Shown: positions 37,178-45,473 of the stretch, piece by piece | Layout: each line of letters starts with the position of its first letter | Position numbering within the stretch: the first letter of the stretch is position 1 | NCBI GenBank assembly: GCA_024331125.1 | Contig: JANDJI010000006.1 | Span: forward strand, 62,001-126,000 | Direction: 5' to 3' | DNA from: Nitrospira sp. | GTDB taxonomy: Bacteria; Nitrospirota; Nitrospiria; Nitrospirales; Nitrospiraceae | Length of the DNA: 64,000 bases | Notes under the pieces: model-generated | The model's input: the letters and a program-made list of their open reading frames with translations, nothing else | Told to the model about the DNA's origin: nothing | Databases searched by the model: none | Program-made: the position numbers and the translations under genes

Positions 37178-38002
37178 ATGCGACAACCATCATCTCGACC
37201 CAGCCTGTCAATTTTTATCGCCTTCTTGCTCTTGCTGGCTCTTCCATGGAAGCCCAACTCTGCTTTCGCTACGGAAATCCTGGTGGCCGCTGCCGCCGAC
37301 TTGAATTTTGCCATCAAGGATATCATCGCCGAATTCGAGCAGAAGACGGGACATCATGTGAAACTGTCCTTGGGATCGTCCGGCAATTTCTATTCGCAGA
37401 TTTCCAACGGCGCGCCGTTTGAGATCTTTTTCTCGGCCGATATCGACTTTCCCCGCAAGCTCGAAGAAGCGCACCTTACCGTCCCCAATACGATTTTCCC
37501 CTATGCCGTCGGACGGATCGTGGTCTGGGTATCGAAAGAGTCGCCGATCGACGTTGAGAAACTTGGCATGAACGCCTTGTCGGATCCTTCCGTCAAAAAG
37601 ATTGCCATCGCCAACCCGAAACATGCACCCTATGGGCGGGCAGCCGTGGCCGCCATGAAACATTTCGGTCTCTATGACAAAGTCGAATCAAAATTTGTGC
37701 TGGGCGAAAATATCGCACAGACCGCTCAATTCATTCAGTCCGGCAACGCAGATATCGGCGTCATCGCCCTGTCGCTGGCCATGGCTCCCTCATTGAAAGA
37801 AGTCGGGCGCTTTTGGGAAATTCCCCTCACGGCTTACCCTCGGATGGAACAGGGAGCCGTGATTCTTGAAACAGCCAAGAAGAACGGTTCTTTTGAGGCG
37901 GTGAAACAATTCGCCGACTGGGTGTCGACTCCAGCCGGGCGAGCCGTGCTCAAACGGTACGGGTTTTACATGCCGGAAGAAGAACATACCCACGGCAAAT
38001 GA
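37178..38002 (+). CDS. modA: molybdate ABC transporter, substrate-binding protein
   Basis: The 274-residue periplasmic protein has a signal peptide (cleavage after SAFA, residue about 30) and family motifs VAAAADLNFAIKDI, LSLGSSGNFYSQI, GAPFEIFFSADIDFP, and NPKHAPYGRAA. ModA binds molybdate or tungstate oxyanions. It is the first gene of modABC, with AGGAG ahead. Gap to modB is 57 bases. Confidence 0.95.
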   Translation: MRQPSSRPSLSIFIAFLLLLALPWKPNSAFATEILVAAAADLNFAIKDIIAEFEQKTGHHVKLSLGSSGNFYSQISNGAPFEIFFSADIDFPRKLEEAHLTVPNTIFPYAVGRIVVWVSKESPIDVEKLGMNALSDPSVKKIAIANPKHAPYGRAAVAAMKHFGLYDKVESKFVLGENIAQTAQFIQSGNADIGVIALSLAMAPSLKEVGRFWEIPLTAYPRMEQGAVILETAKKNGSFEAVKQFADWVSTPAGRAVLKRYGFYMPEEEHTHGK

Positions 38003-38059
38003 AGAACCCTGCCGCACACCTTCCACCTGATGAACCTCCTCAGGAAGCGGGAGCATACG

Positions 38060-38767
38060 ATGAATTGGACCACCGTCATGACCACTTTGAAACTGGCGAG
38101 CGTCACGGCTTCCATTCTGCTTCTGATCGGGATTCCGGTCGCCTACTGGCTCACCTTCTCCCAGCGGCGATGGAAATTTCTGGTCGAGTCGGTGGTCGCG
38201 CTGCCCTTGGTATTGCCGCCCACCGTCCTCGGATACTACGTATTGGTGGGACTGGGCTCGCAAAGCTGGCTCGGCCGGTTCATTGAACAGGTGATCGGCC
38301 ATCGCCTGCCCTTTACATTTGAAGGGTTGGTCATTGCATCCTGCTTATATAGCTTTCCCTTCGCCGTCCAGCCTCTGACGGTCGGGTTCTCCGCCGTCAA
38401 TCCTCGGCTCATCGAAGCGTCGTGGACCCTCGGCGTCTCAAAACTGGGGACGTTTTTTCGCGTGATCTTGCCGCAATCACTTCCCGGAGTCTTGACGGCG
38501 GTGGTCTTGAGCTTCGCCCACACGGTCGGCGAGTTCGGCGTGGTGCTGATGGTCGGAGGCAACATTGAAGGGGTGACCAGGACGATTTCTATCGAGATCT
38601 ACGACGAAGTCCAGGCATTCAATTTCGACGTCGCCGGAGAGACCGCCTTGATGCTCCTGATCTTTTCATTTGCAGTCCTCTCGGTCGTGTACGCCGTGAA
38701 CCGGAACGTCTGGGCCCTGTGGCCGGAGGTCTTCGGCAAACGGCCAAGAGGGTCCCATGGCGGCTGA
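38060..38767 (+). CDS. modB: molybdate ABC transporter, permease
   Basis: I choose ATG 38060 (235 residues, GGGAG ahead) rather than 38030. Five or so membrane helices, and the EAA loop (about 145-165, EASWTLGVSKLGTFFRVILPQS), mark an ABC permease. The motif GEFGVVLMVGGNIEGVTRT is typical of ModB. The end overlaps the modC start by 11 bases. Confidence 0.94.
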   Translation: MNWTTVMTTLKLASVTASILLLIGIPVAYWLTFSQRRWKFLVESVVALPLVLPPTVLGYYVLVGLGSQSWLGRFIEQVIGHRLPFTFEGLVIASCLYSFPFAVQPLTVGFSAVNPRLIEASWTLGVSKLGTFFRVILPQSLPGVLTAVVLSFAHTVGEFGVVLMVGGNIEGVTRTISIEIYDEVQAFNFDVAGETALMLLIFSFAVLSVVYAVNRNVWALWPEVFGKRPRGSHGG

Positions 38768-39845
38768 GCTTGTGGCCGAGGTTGAGAAGGCCTATCTTAA
38801 TGGCCCGCTCATTCGAGCAAAATTCTCTATGCCGGTCGATCACGGCCATGTCGCCGTGCTGTTCGGTCTTTCCGGCTCGGGAAAGACCACGGTCTTGCGC
38901 TGCCTCGCCGGGTTGGAACATCTCACGCGAGGCCGGATCGTCTTTCATGGGGACGTCTGGGCCGACGTGGAGCGTGGCATCATGGTTCCGCCGCAACAGC
39001 GGGCCGTGGGGTTTGTGTTTCAAGACTATGCCCTCTTTCCTCACCTGACCGTCGAGGAGAACATCGCCTATGGGATGTCCTCCCGCTCCAGAGCCGAGCG
39101 GCGACAGCGGGTCGCCTCCTTGCTTGAGCAAATGCAGCTGACCGGCTTGGAACACCGCAAACCGCAGGCCCTCTCGGGAGGCCAACAGCAACGGGTGGCA
39201 CTGGCTCGGGCCTTGGCCAGGAATCCGCGATTGCTCTTGCTGGATGAACCGCTCTCGGCTTTGGATCTGCCGACGCGGTTGCGCCTGAGGGGAGAGCTCC
39301 GAGCCCTGCTGCACGACATCGGCATTCCGGCGATCTTGATCACCCACGATTGGAGCGAGGCGCTGTCCCTTGGCGATTCCGTGGTGGTGATGGCGCAAGG
39401 AGGAGTCCTACAGACCGGATCGCCACAGGAAGTCTTTACTCGACCGACGCACCCGGATGTGGCCTCGCTGGTCGGCGTGGACAATCTGGTTCCCGGCGAG
39501 ATAGTCCGGCGCGAAGCCGGCCTCGTGTATGTGCAAGTGGGGACTCAAACGATCGTCGCCGTTGACTCACCTGACAATGAGTTTACAGCGTGTTACATCT
39601 CGATTCGCGGCGAAAACGTGGCGCTCGATCGCGAGCCGATCGCGGCCGGGAGCGCCCGCAATCACTTGGCCGGCCGGGTGGTCGAGATTCAACCGAGCGG
39701 ACAACTGGATCGTGTCGTCGTGGACGTCGGATTCCGCCTGGTCGCCCTGGTGACGCCGCTCGCGATCAAAGAACTGGAGTTGGTCGAGGGGTCCGCTATC
39801 ACGGCGACCATCAAGGCGGCGGCTATTCATGTGATCCCTCGGTAA
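38757..39845 (+). CDS. modC: molybdate ABC transporter, ATPase with TOBE domain
   Basis: The 362-residue ATPase has Walker A GLSGSGKTT, signature LSGGQQQR, Walker B LLLLDEPLSALD and an H-loop THDW. A TOBE domain (about 295-360) gives a second site for molybdate. It is the last of the modABC group; the following TOBE-like gene lies 220 bases further on. Confidence 0.96.
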   Translation: MAAELVAEVEKAYLNGPLIRAKFSMPVDHGHVAVLFGLSGSGKTTVLRCLAGLEHLTRGRIVFHGDVWADVERGIMVPPQQRAVGFVFQDYALFPHLTVEENIAYGMSSRSRAERRQRVASLLEQMQLTGLEHRKPQALSGGQQQRVALARALARNPRLLLLDEPLSALDLPTRLRLRGELRALLHDIGIPAILITHDWSEALSLGDSVVVMAQGGVLQTGSPQEVFTRPTHPDVASLVGVDNLVPGEIVRREAGLVYVQVGTQTIVAVDSPDNEFTACYISIRGENVALDREPIAAGSARNHLAGRVVEIQPSGQLDRVVVDVGFRLVALVTPLAIKELELVEGSAITATIKAAAIHVIPR

Positions 39846-40063
39846 GACGTGAGAGGCAATCTAGGATCTGAGGATTTCCGCGAGGACCGTCACGACGAGG
39901 TGTTCTGAGAGAGGAATGTGATTGGTGGGGTATAGCGCCCAATAGTCCTCCCACCCCGAGATTGAAACGAAGACGACGGCTCTGCACACACTTCAGCACC
40001 ATCGCGCTGAAGAAAGAATCGCTGGCAGAGCGGATGACATCATCGACGATCAGAGTGCCAGCC

Positions 40064-40627
40064 ATGAATCATGACACCGCCTTCATGCAAAACGCTCATG
40101 AATATCGTGGAAGCCATCTCTCGCTCTCCGACTGCGTGGTCAATGAAGTGAGAGGAATCGTTTATTCCCAGCATAGGGGCCTGAGTCAACCGACGGTGCG
40201 CATAAATGTAGGGCGACGAGTCAATCTGCACATACGGCTGCCTACTGCCGATGACCGATGCTTTTTCCCCGGCCGGCAGATCATTGCCATGATCCCGGCA
40301 ACGGCTGTCCGTCTTGAGGCAGGATTATTTCGTCGGAGCAGACAGCGACTGAACCGCTGGTACGGTCGTATTGTGCTCATACAGAGGCTGGACGAACGAC
40401 CGCTCATCACGGCCAAAATTCACGGGGAAACCCGGACTCTTACCAGCATGATGCCGATTGTAGGAGCCGTTCATGGCCCTCGAACGTGGGATTCGGTCAA
40501 CGTCGTCGTCGATCCTCACAAGATTGCCGTCTTTCCCTGCCGACGAAAGGCTTCGGTGACGCCCAATAATATCGGCAATACGGACCAGATCGTAGATGAT
40601 CTCCTGCGGCACGGGATAATCGTTTAA
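40064..40627 (+). CDS. two-repeat TOBE/Mop-like protein
   Basis: Start at ATG 40064 (187 residues) is tentative; 40085 and 40034 are alternatives and no strong ribosome binding site marks one. Two repeats are visible: about 18-80 (VNEVRGIVYSQHRGLSQPT...IPATAV), and about 95-165 (WYGRIVLIQRL...WDSVNVVVDP). They resemble the molybdate-binding TOBE/Mop fold used for storing or sensing molybdate; the match is from pattern only. It follows modC on the same strand. A shorter relative is present as a fragment upstream of modA. Confidence 0.6.
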   Translation: MNHDTAFMQNAHEYRGSHLSLSDCVVNEVRGIVYSQHRGLSQPTVRINVGRRVNLHIRLPTADDRCFFPGRQIIAMIPATAVRLEAGLFRRSRQRLNRWYGRIVLIQRLDERPLITAKIHGETRTLTSMMPIVGAVHGPRTWDSVNVVVDPHKIAVFPCRRKASVTPNNIGNTDQIVDDLLRHGIIV

Positions 40628-40666
40628 GGGAACCCGCGGACCACCTGTTCACAGAAAGGAGCAGAC

Positions 40667-40857
40667 ATGACGAGACCAATGCGATCCCTATCCATCACGG
40701 TGGGTGTCTTGGGATGTTTAAGCGTGATGTTCACGGGCTCGCTCCGCGCCCAAGAAATCGGCGCAACGTGTCAAACATCATTCGCATCCAAGTGATCGAT
40801 CCGCCATTGCCGCAACAGGCGCCCAATTTGAATGAAGAGGGCCAATTGAAACATTGA
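40667..40857 (+). pseudogene. small secreted protein with an apparent frameshift
   Basis: A good ribosome binding site (AAAGGAGC) leads into ATG 40667 and a signal peptide (MTRPMRSLSITVGVLGC... ending LRAQE). The frame stops at 40795 after 42 residues. From about base 40763 a different frame continues in protein-like fashion (NVSNIIRIQVIDPPLPQQ...) to a stop at 40857. One missing base would restore a 63-residue protein. It may be a pseudogene, a real frameshift site or a sequence error. Confidence 0.4.
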
Positions 40858-41284
40858 AAGGAATAGCACGACAGCCATCGGAATGTTCATCGCACCCGAA
40901 GCGCTCATCGTACCGTCGAATCTTTATCAGAAAGGCCTTGCAACTGAGGATGCCTCCCCTTGCACAGGCCTTTGCATCCGGAGGGAATGCCATCGGGTTT
41001 TTGTCTTCCCGGATGGATGAGAGGAGAGCCGCGCCGATCCATCGTGGCTCTCCTCTTACTGACGCACTGGCCTGGTCCGGATGCCACAAGAAATGGCAAG
41101 GTGGCGAGAGCGCACGGGGCCCTCGGCGTTGGCGGTCGATATGGTTTGCCGAAGAACGGCTCGATTCATAACCGGTGTAACAACCGAGGACACCGATGAA
41201 AGCGCCGATGAAGTCAGCATGTGGAATAGGCCCTCGCCCTGGTGACCGTGAGCAAGACGGATCCCACACCTTGCCTTCGTCAAG
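40858..41284. other. long intergenic region without a supported gene
   Basis: No gene is supported on either strand. An inverted repeat (AAAGGCCT at 40931-40938 and AGGCCTTT at 40966-40973) is visible. I looked for a cobalamin riboswitch, since BtuFCD-like genes follow, and did not find its conserved core. Confidence 0.4.
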
Positions 41285-41296
41285 GTGAGTGAGGGT

Positions 41297-42196
41297 ATGA
41301 TCGCGGGCACCTCCATCGTTCCATTCGATCAGCCATCCGACCTCTCCGCGAAGGTGGACGAGCGTGCGGCCATGAGCAACATGAGACCGGAATCCATTAC
41401 CCCACCGACCGTGCACGACCAACAAGACCGCTGGCCCAGGGCCGAATCGGAAGAGGATATTCGCCGCAACCTGGCGAGGGTTCATGCGCGCATGGCAGCG
41501 GCCTGCCGTCGGGTCGGGCGCGATCCCACCACAGTGCGCCTGCTGCCCGTCAGCAAGACCGTCGATGAGACACGCCTCCGCCTCGCCTATGCCGCGGGCT
41601 GCCGGCTGTTCGGCGAAAACAAGGTGCAAGAGGCCTATCGCAAATGGACCGCAATGGCCGACCTTGCTGATCTACGCTGGTCTGTGATCGGCCATTTACA
41701 GACCAACAAGGCCAAGTTGGTGGCTCGATTTGCGCCCGAGTTCCAAGCGTTGGACAGTCTGCGAGTAGCCGAGGCGCTAGACCGACGCTTACAGATCGAA
41801 GGTCGTTCATTGGATGTGTTGGTACAGGTCAATACCTCGGGAGAGTCCAGCAAATATGGCCTGCCGCGGGACGAAGTGGCCGGTTTTCTGCAAGCCCTCC
41901 CGGCCTATTCGTCCTTGCGGGTACGGGGGCTGATGACGCTGGCGCTGCTATCCACCGATGTCATGCGAGTGCGCCAGTGTTTCAGGCGGCTGCGCGAGCT
42001 CCGTGACCGACTTCGCCAAGAAGCACCGGACGGAATTGAGCTGGACGCACTGTCCATGGGCATGTCCGGCGATTACGACCTCGCCATCGAGGAGGGTGCG
42101 ACGATCGTGCGCGTGGGCCAAGCGATCTTTGGCGCCCGATCAGTACCCGACACCCATTACTGGCCGACGACAGGAGACGAGAAACCACGGTCATGA
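41297..42196 (+). CDS. PLP-homeostasis protein (YggS/PLPBP family)
   Basis: The family core is clear: IRRNLARVHARMAAACRRVGRDPTTVRLLPVSKTV with the PLP lysine in SKT, then GENKVQEAYRKW, VIGHLQTNK and LSMGMSGDYDLAIEEGATIVRVGQAIFG. These proteins bind PLP without a catalysed reaction and control vitamin B6 balance. The N-terminal 55 residues are not family-like, so the true start may be 41297, 41372 or later. It overlaps the next gene by four bases, an unusual place for PLPBP in front of an ABC importer. Confidence 0.85.
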   Translation: MIAGTSIVPFDQPSDLSAKVDERAAMSNMRPESITPPTVHDQQDRWPRAESEEDIRRNLARVHARMAAACRRVGRDPTTVRLLPVSKTVDETRLRLAYAAGCRLFGENKVQEAYRKWTAMADLADLRWSVIGHLQTNKAKLVARFAPEFQALDSLRVAEALDRRLQIEGRSLDVLVQVNTSGESSKYGLPRDEVAGFLQALPAYSSLRVRGLMTLALLSTDVMRVRQCFRRLRELRDRLRQEAPDGIELDALSMGMSGDYDLAIEEGATIVRVGQAIFGARSVPDTHYWPTTGDEKPRS

Positions 42197-43326
42197 GTCC
42201 ATCGATGATGACGATCAAGAATCTCTGGAACACAACGAACGCCTTTCTTGATGGCTGTGCCGCCGACCGTCCTCGGCTAACCACTCTCGGGAACCGATCA
42301 GGCAAGAGCCGCCGGCTGGTTCTGATGCTCACCCTCCTGGCCTTCATGCCTGCTCCGATGGAACAGAGCTTCGCGCGCGAGGTCGTCGATGCCACAGGCC
42401 GCCGTATCTCCATCCCGGATGCGCCCGCGAGAGTGTTCGCAGCGGGCCCGCCGGCTTCAGTGCTCTTGTATGCGCTGAAACCCCAGGCCATGATCGGGTG
42501 GGTGCGGGCGCCCCGCGAGCAGGATCGCCCTTTTCTGCTTCCCTCGACCCATCACCTTCCCGAATTGGGCCGGCTAACCGGACGGGGCGATTCATTGAAC
42601 CTGGAAGTGCTCTTCGCCCAAAAGCCGGATCTGATCGTCGATGTCGGCGCGGTCAGTCCCCTCTACCGGGATATGGCCAACCGGATCACCGAACAGACGG
42701 GCATTCCCTACGTCCTGATCGATGGGTCGTTTGAGCACACGCCCGCGGCGATTCGCACCCTGGCCAATGTACTGGGTGTGCCCCAGCGAGGGGAGGCGTT
42801 GGCCTCCTATGCGGAAGCGGCTCTGGCGACCGTGGATACGGTGCTGGCCCGGGTTCCTGCTTCGGCTCGGCCGAAGGTGTATCTCGCCAGAGGACCGACA
42901 GGATTGGAAGCCCCCTCTCGCGGATCGATCAACGCGGAAATCGTCGAGCGGGTGGGAGCCGTCAATGTCGTCACGGCCGAGACACGAGGGCTGGTGACAG
43001 TCCCCCTTGAACAAATCATCGCCTGGGCACCCGATACCATCATCACGCTCGACAGAAATTTTGCCACCATGGTCAAGCAACGCCCTGAGTGGCAGGCGGT
43101 TCCGGCCGTCGCCCGCGGGCGGGTGTTCGTGGCCCCCGCCTCCCCGTTTGGGTTCATCGACTCTCCCCCCTCTGTCAACCGCTTGATCGGACTATACTGG
43201 TTGCTCGCAACCTTGTATCCTCAAGAAGCTCCGTTCGATCTGCGGACTGAGGTGCGGCGGTTCTGCCGCCTCTTCTGGCACGTAGAGCCGCGGGAGACCG
43301 ATCTTGACCGATTACTTGGAAACTGA
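42193..43326 (+). CDS. BtuF/FecB-type substrate-binding protein, probably molybdate or tungstate
   Basis: The 377-residue exported protein has a hydrophobic N-terminal anchor (about 40-58) and a periplasmic binding fold (REVVDATGRRISIPDAPARVFAAG, LGRLTGRGDSLNLEVLFAQKPDLIVDVG) used for iron-siderophore, cobalamin or, in MolA-type systems, molybdate. Because the next cassette ends with a molbindin (45195) I infer molybdate or tungstate. The start overlaps PLPBP by four bases. Confidence 0.85.
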   Translation: MSPSMMTIKNLWNTTNAFLDGCAADRPRLTTLGNRSGKSRRLVLMLTLLAFMPAPMEQSFAREVVDATGRRISIPDAPARVFAAGPPASVLLYALKPQAMIGWVRAPREQDRPFLLPSTHHLPELGRLTGRGDSLNLEVLFAQKPDLIVDVGAVSPLYRDMANRITEQTGIPYVLIDGSFEHTPAAIRTLANVLGVPQRGEALASYAEAALATVDTVLARVPASARPKVYLARGPTGLEAPSRGSINAEIVERVGAVNVVTAETRGLVTVPLEQIIAWAPDTIITLDRNFATMVKQRPEWQAVPAVARGRVFVAPASPFGFIDSPPSVNRLIGLYWLLATLYPQEAPFDLRTEVRRFCRLFWHVEPRETDLDRLLGN

Positions 43327-44350
43327 GGTGAGGTCATACCGATTCTCCCGATCGAAGGCGGTGATCCCCGGCCTTCTTTTCCTTGGCTTGGGAGCTTCGT
43401 TGCTGCTCGGCGCAACGATCGGTCCCTACCCCTTGGCGCCACACAAGGTAGTGAGTCTGATGGCAGCCCGTATAGTCGGAGTGATCGATCCGTCACCCGA
43501 AGCGACCGTGCTGTTTAATATCCGGCTGCCTCGCGTCACAGCGGCGGCGCTCGTGGGGGCGGCATTGGCCGGAGCGGGGGCCGCCTACCAGACGATTTTC
43601 CGCAATCCGTTGGTGTCGCCCGACATTCTGGGTGTTTCGGCCGATGCCGGTCTGGGAGCGGCGCTCGGTATCCTCTGGTCGTTGCCGCTCATCATCATTC
43701 AACTGATGGGGTTCGTGGGCGGGTTGATGACCGTCTCGCTGGTCGTGCTCGTTGCCACGATGGTACGAGGACGGGATGACGTGCTGGTGATGGTGCTGAC
43801 TGGCTTGGCCTTAGGGGCCCTCGCCGGAGCCGGTATTGCCGCCGTCAAGGTGTTGGCGGACCCGGAACGGCAATTGCCCGCCATCACTTTCTGGCTGCTC
43901 GGCAGCTTGGCCGGCGCGAAGACGAACGACGTCCTATTGGCCGGCCTGCCCTGGCTGGTGGGACTTTCCTTGCTCGTGCTGCTGCGCTGGCGCATCGGTG
44001 TCATGGCTATGGGCGAGGACGAAGCCCGAGCGCTTGGAATCGAGACAAAGCAGCTACGGGTCATCGTCATACTCTCTTCAACCCTCATCACGGCGTCGGC
44101 CGTCTCCATTTCCGGTATCATCGGATGGGTGGGGCTGATGGTCCCGCACATGGCTCGGCTCCTCGTCGGCGCACGGTTCGATCGACTCTTGCCCGCCAGC
44201 GTGATGTTGGGCGCGATGTTCCTCATCCTGGTGGATACCGCCGCCCGCTCGCTCGCCTCCGTCGAAGTGCCGCTGGGGATTCTCACCGCGCTTCTTGGAG
44301 CGCCGGTGTTCATCTGGCTCTTGAGTTGGGGGAGACCACAATGGGCCTGA
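43304..44350 (+). CDS. FecCD/BtuC-family ABC permease
   Basis: The start is TTG at 43304 (GGGAG seven bases before), overlapping the binding protein by 23 bases; a GTG at 43328 is an alternative. The 348-residue protein has about nine to ten membrane helices and the family motifs NIRLPRVTAAALVGAALAGAGAAYQ, FRNPLVSPDILGVSADAG and ISGIIGWVGLMVPHMAR. It forms the channel of the importer with the genes on either side. Confidence 0.92.
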   Translation: MTDYLETEVRSYRFSRSKAVIPGLLFLGLGASLLLGATIGPYPLAPHKVVSLMAARIVGVIDPSPEATVLFNIRLPRVTAAALVGAALAGAGAAYQTIFRNPLVSPDILGVSADAGLGAALGILWSLPLIIIQLMGFVGGLMTVSLVVLVATMVRGRDDVLVMVLTGLALGALAGAGIAAVKVLADPERQLPAITFWLLGSLAGAKTNDVLLAGLPWLVGLSLLVLLRWRIGVMAMGEDEARALGIETKQLRVIVILSSTLITASAVSISGIIGWVGLMVPHMARLLVGARFDRLLPASVMLGAMFLILVDTAARSLASVEVPLGILTALLGAPVFIWLLSWGRPQWA

Positions 44351-45153
44351 CCCACGCCCTGATCGAAGCACAGGGTCTGGCGATCGGCTACCATGACCGC
44401 CCCCTCGCCGATGGCATCGACCTGACCGTGAATCCCGGCGAGGTGCTGGTCCTGCTCGGCCCTAATGGAGCCGGAAAAACCACCCTGCTCCGCACAGTGC
44501 TGGGCTTGCTCCCTCCCATCGCCGGGTCGATCACGTTGCTCGGGCAGGACCTCTCCCGTCTCTCTCGATCGGCCATTGCTCGGACAGTAGCCATGGTCCC
44601 GCAATCACTGGCGCCGCCTTTTTCGTTTACCGCGCGTGACGTGGTGCTGATGGCGCGCACCGCCAGGCTCGGTCCGTTCGCGAGCCCAGGCCCGACCGAT
44701 GAACGGGTCGTCGAAGACGCGCTGGCGCGCCTGGGCATCCCCCATCTGGCTGAGCGTGCGGTGACGGAACTGTCCGGCGGCCAGCGCCAACTCGTCTTGA
44801 TCGCCCGTGCGCTCGCGCAGCAGGCCCCGGCGCTGATCCTCGACGAACCGACCGCGAGCCTTGATTGGGGAAACCGCCTGCGCCTGCTCGATGTGCTGGA
44901 ACGTCTGGCGGCCGACGGACTCGGCATGATTCTCTCCACCCATGAGCCTGACCATGCCACACGACTGGCAACCACGGTGATGACCATCGATGCACAGGGG
45001 AACGTGTGGCAAGGATCACCGGCCGAGGCACTCGATCTGCGGAGGCTGGCCGCTCTCTACGGGCTGGACCCTGCACAGATCGATCGCCGGCACCAGGATC
45101 GAAACCAGTCGATTTCCGTCGCTCGGGTTCCATCATCCGGGACATACCCGTGA
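44341..45153 (+). CDS. FecE/BtuD-type ABC ATPase
   Basis: ATG 44341 has GGGGGAG before it and gives 270 residues. Walker A GPNGAGKTT, signature LSGGQRQLVL, Walker B LILDEPTASLD, and an STHEP H-loop mark the ATPase of a type II importer. It overlaps the permease by ten bases, so the cassette is one operon. Confidence 0.93.
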   Translation: MGLTHALIEAQGLAIGYHDRPLADGIDLTVNPGEVLVLLGPNGAGKTTLLRTVLGLLPPIAGSITLLGQDLSRLSRSAIARTVAMVPQSLAPPFSFTARDVVLMARTARLGPFASPGPTDERVVEDALARLGIPHLAERAVTELSGGQRQLVLIARALAQQAPALILDEPTASLDWGNRLRLLDVLERLAADGLGMILSTHEPDHATRLATTVMTIDAQGNVWQGSPAEALDLRRLAALYGLDPAQIDRRHQDRNQSISVARVPSSGTYP

Positions 45154-45194
45154 CTGCCGGAGCCCATAACTTATCTCAACCAAGGAGGAGACCT

Positions 45195-45398
45195 ATGAAA
45201 CTCAGCGCGCGCAATCAATTTCAGGGCACCGTCACCAGCATCAAGGAGGGCCAGGCCATGGCCGAAGTGGTCGTGAAGGTCGGCAACTTGGAATTCGTGG
45301 CGGCGATTACCGACGGCTCGGTGAAGAACATGGGATTAAAGGTCAATGATTCCGTTACGATCGCCATCAAGGCGACCGATGTCATGGTCGGGAAATGA
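45195..45398 (+). CDS. molbindin (single TOBE/Mop domain)
   Basis: The 67-residue protein (MKLSARNQFQGTVTSIKEGQ...VTIAIKATDVMVGK) matches Mop/molbindin, a storage or buffer protein for molybdate or tungstate. GGAGGAG precedes the ATG. It follows the ATPase by 41 bases and is the main reason to assign the BtuFCD-like cassette to molybdate or tungstate rather than cobalamin. Confidence 0.88.
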   Translation: MKLSARNQFQGTVTSIKEGQAMAEVVVKVGNLEFVAAITDGSVKNMGLKVNDSVTIAIKATDVMVGK

Positions 45399-45473
45399 TG
45401 CGCTCCCCTCTTTCCTGATCCATTATCTGAATGGAGCGACCCACAATACGCACTTTATTCCTGCGCGGGGATC

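Noticed and set aside
40858..41284. Possible cobalamin riboswitch ahead of the BtuFCD-like genes
   Set aside because: I could not find the conserved core or B12-box sequence on either strand.
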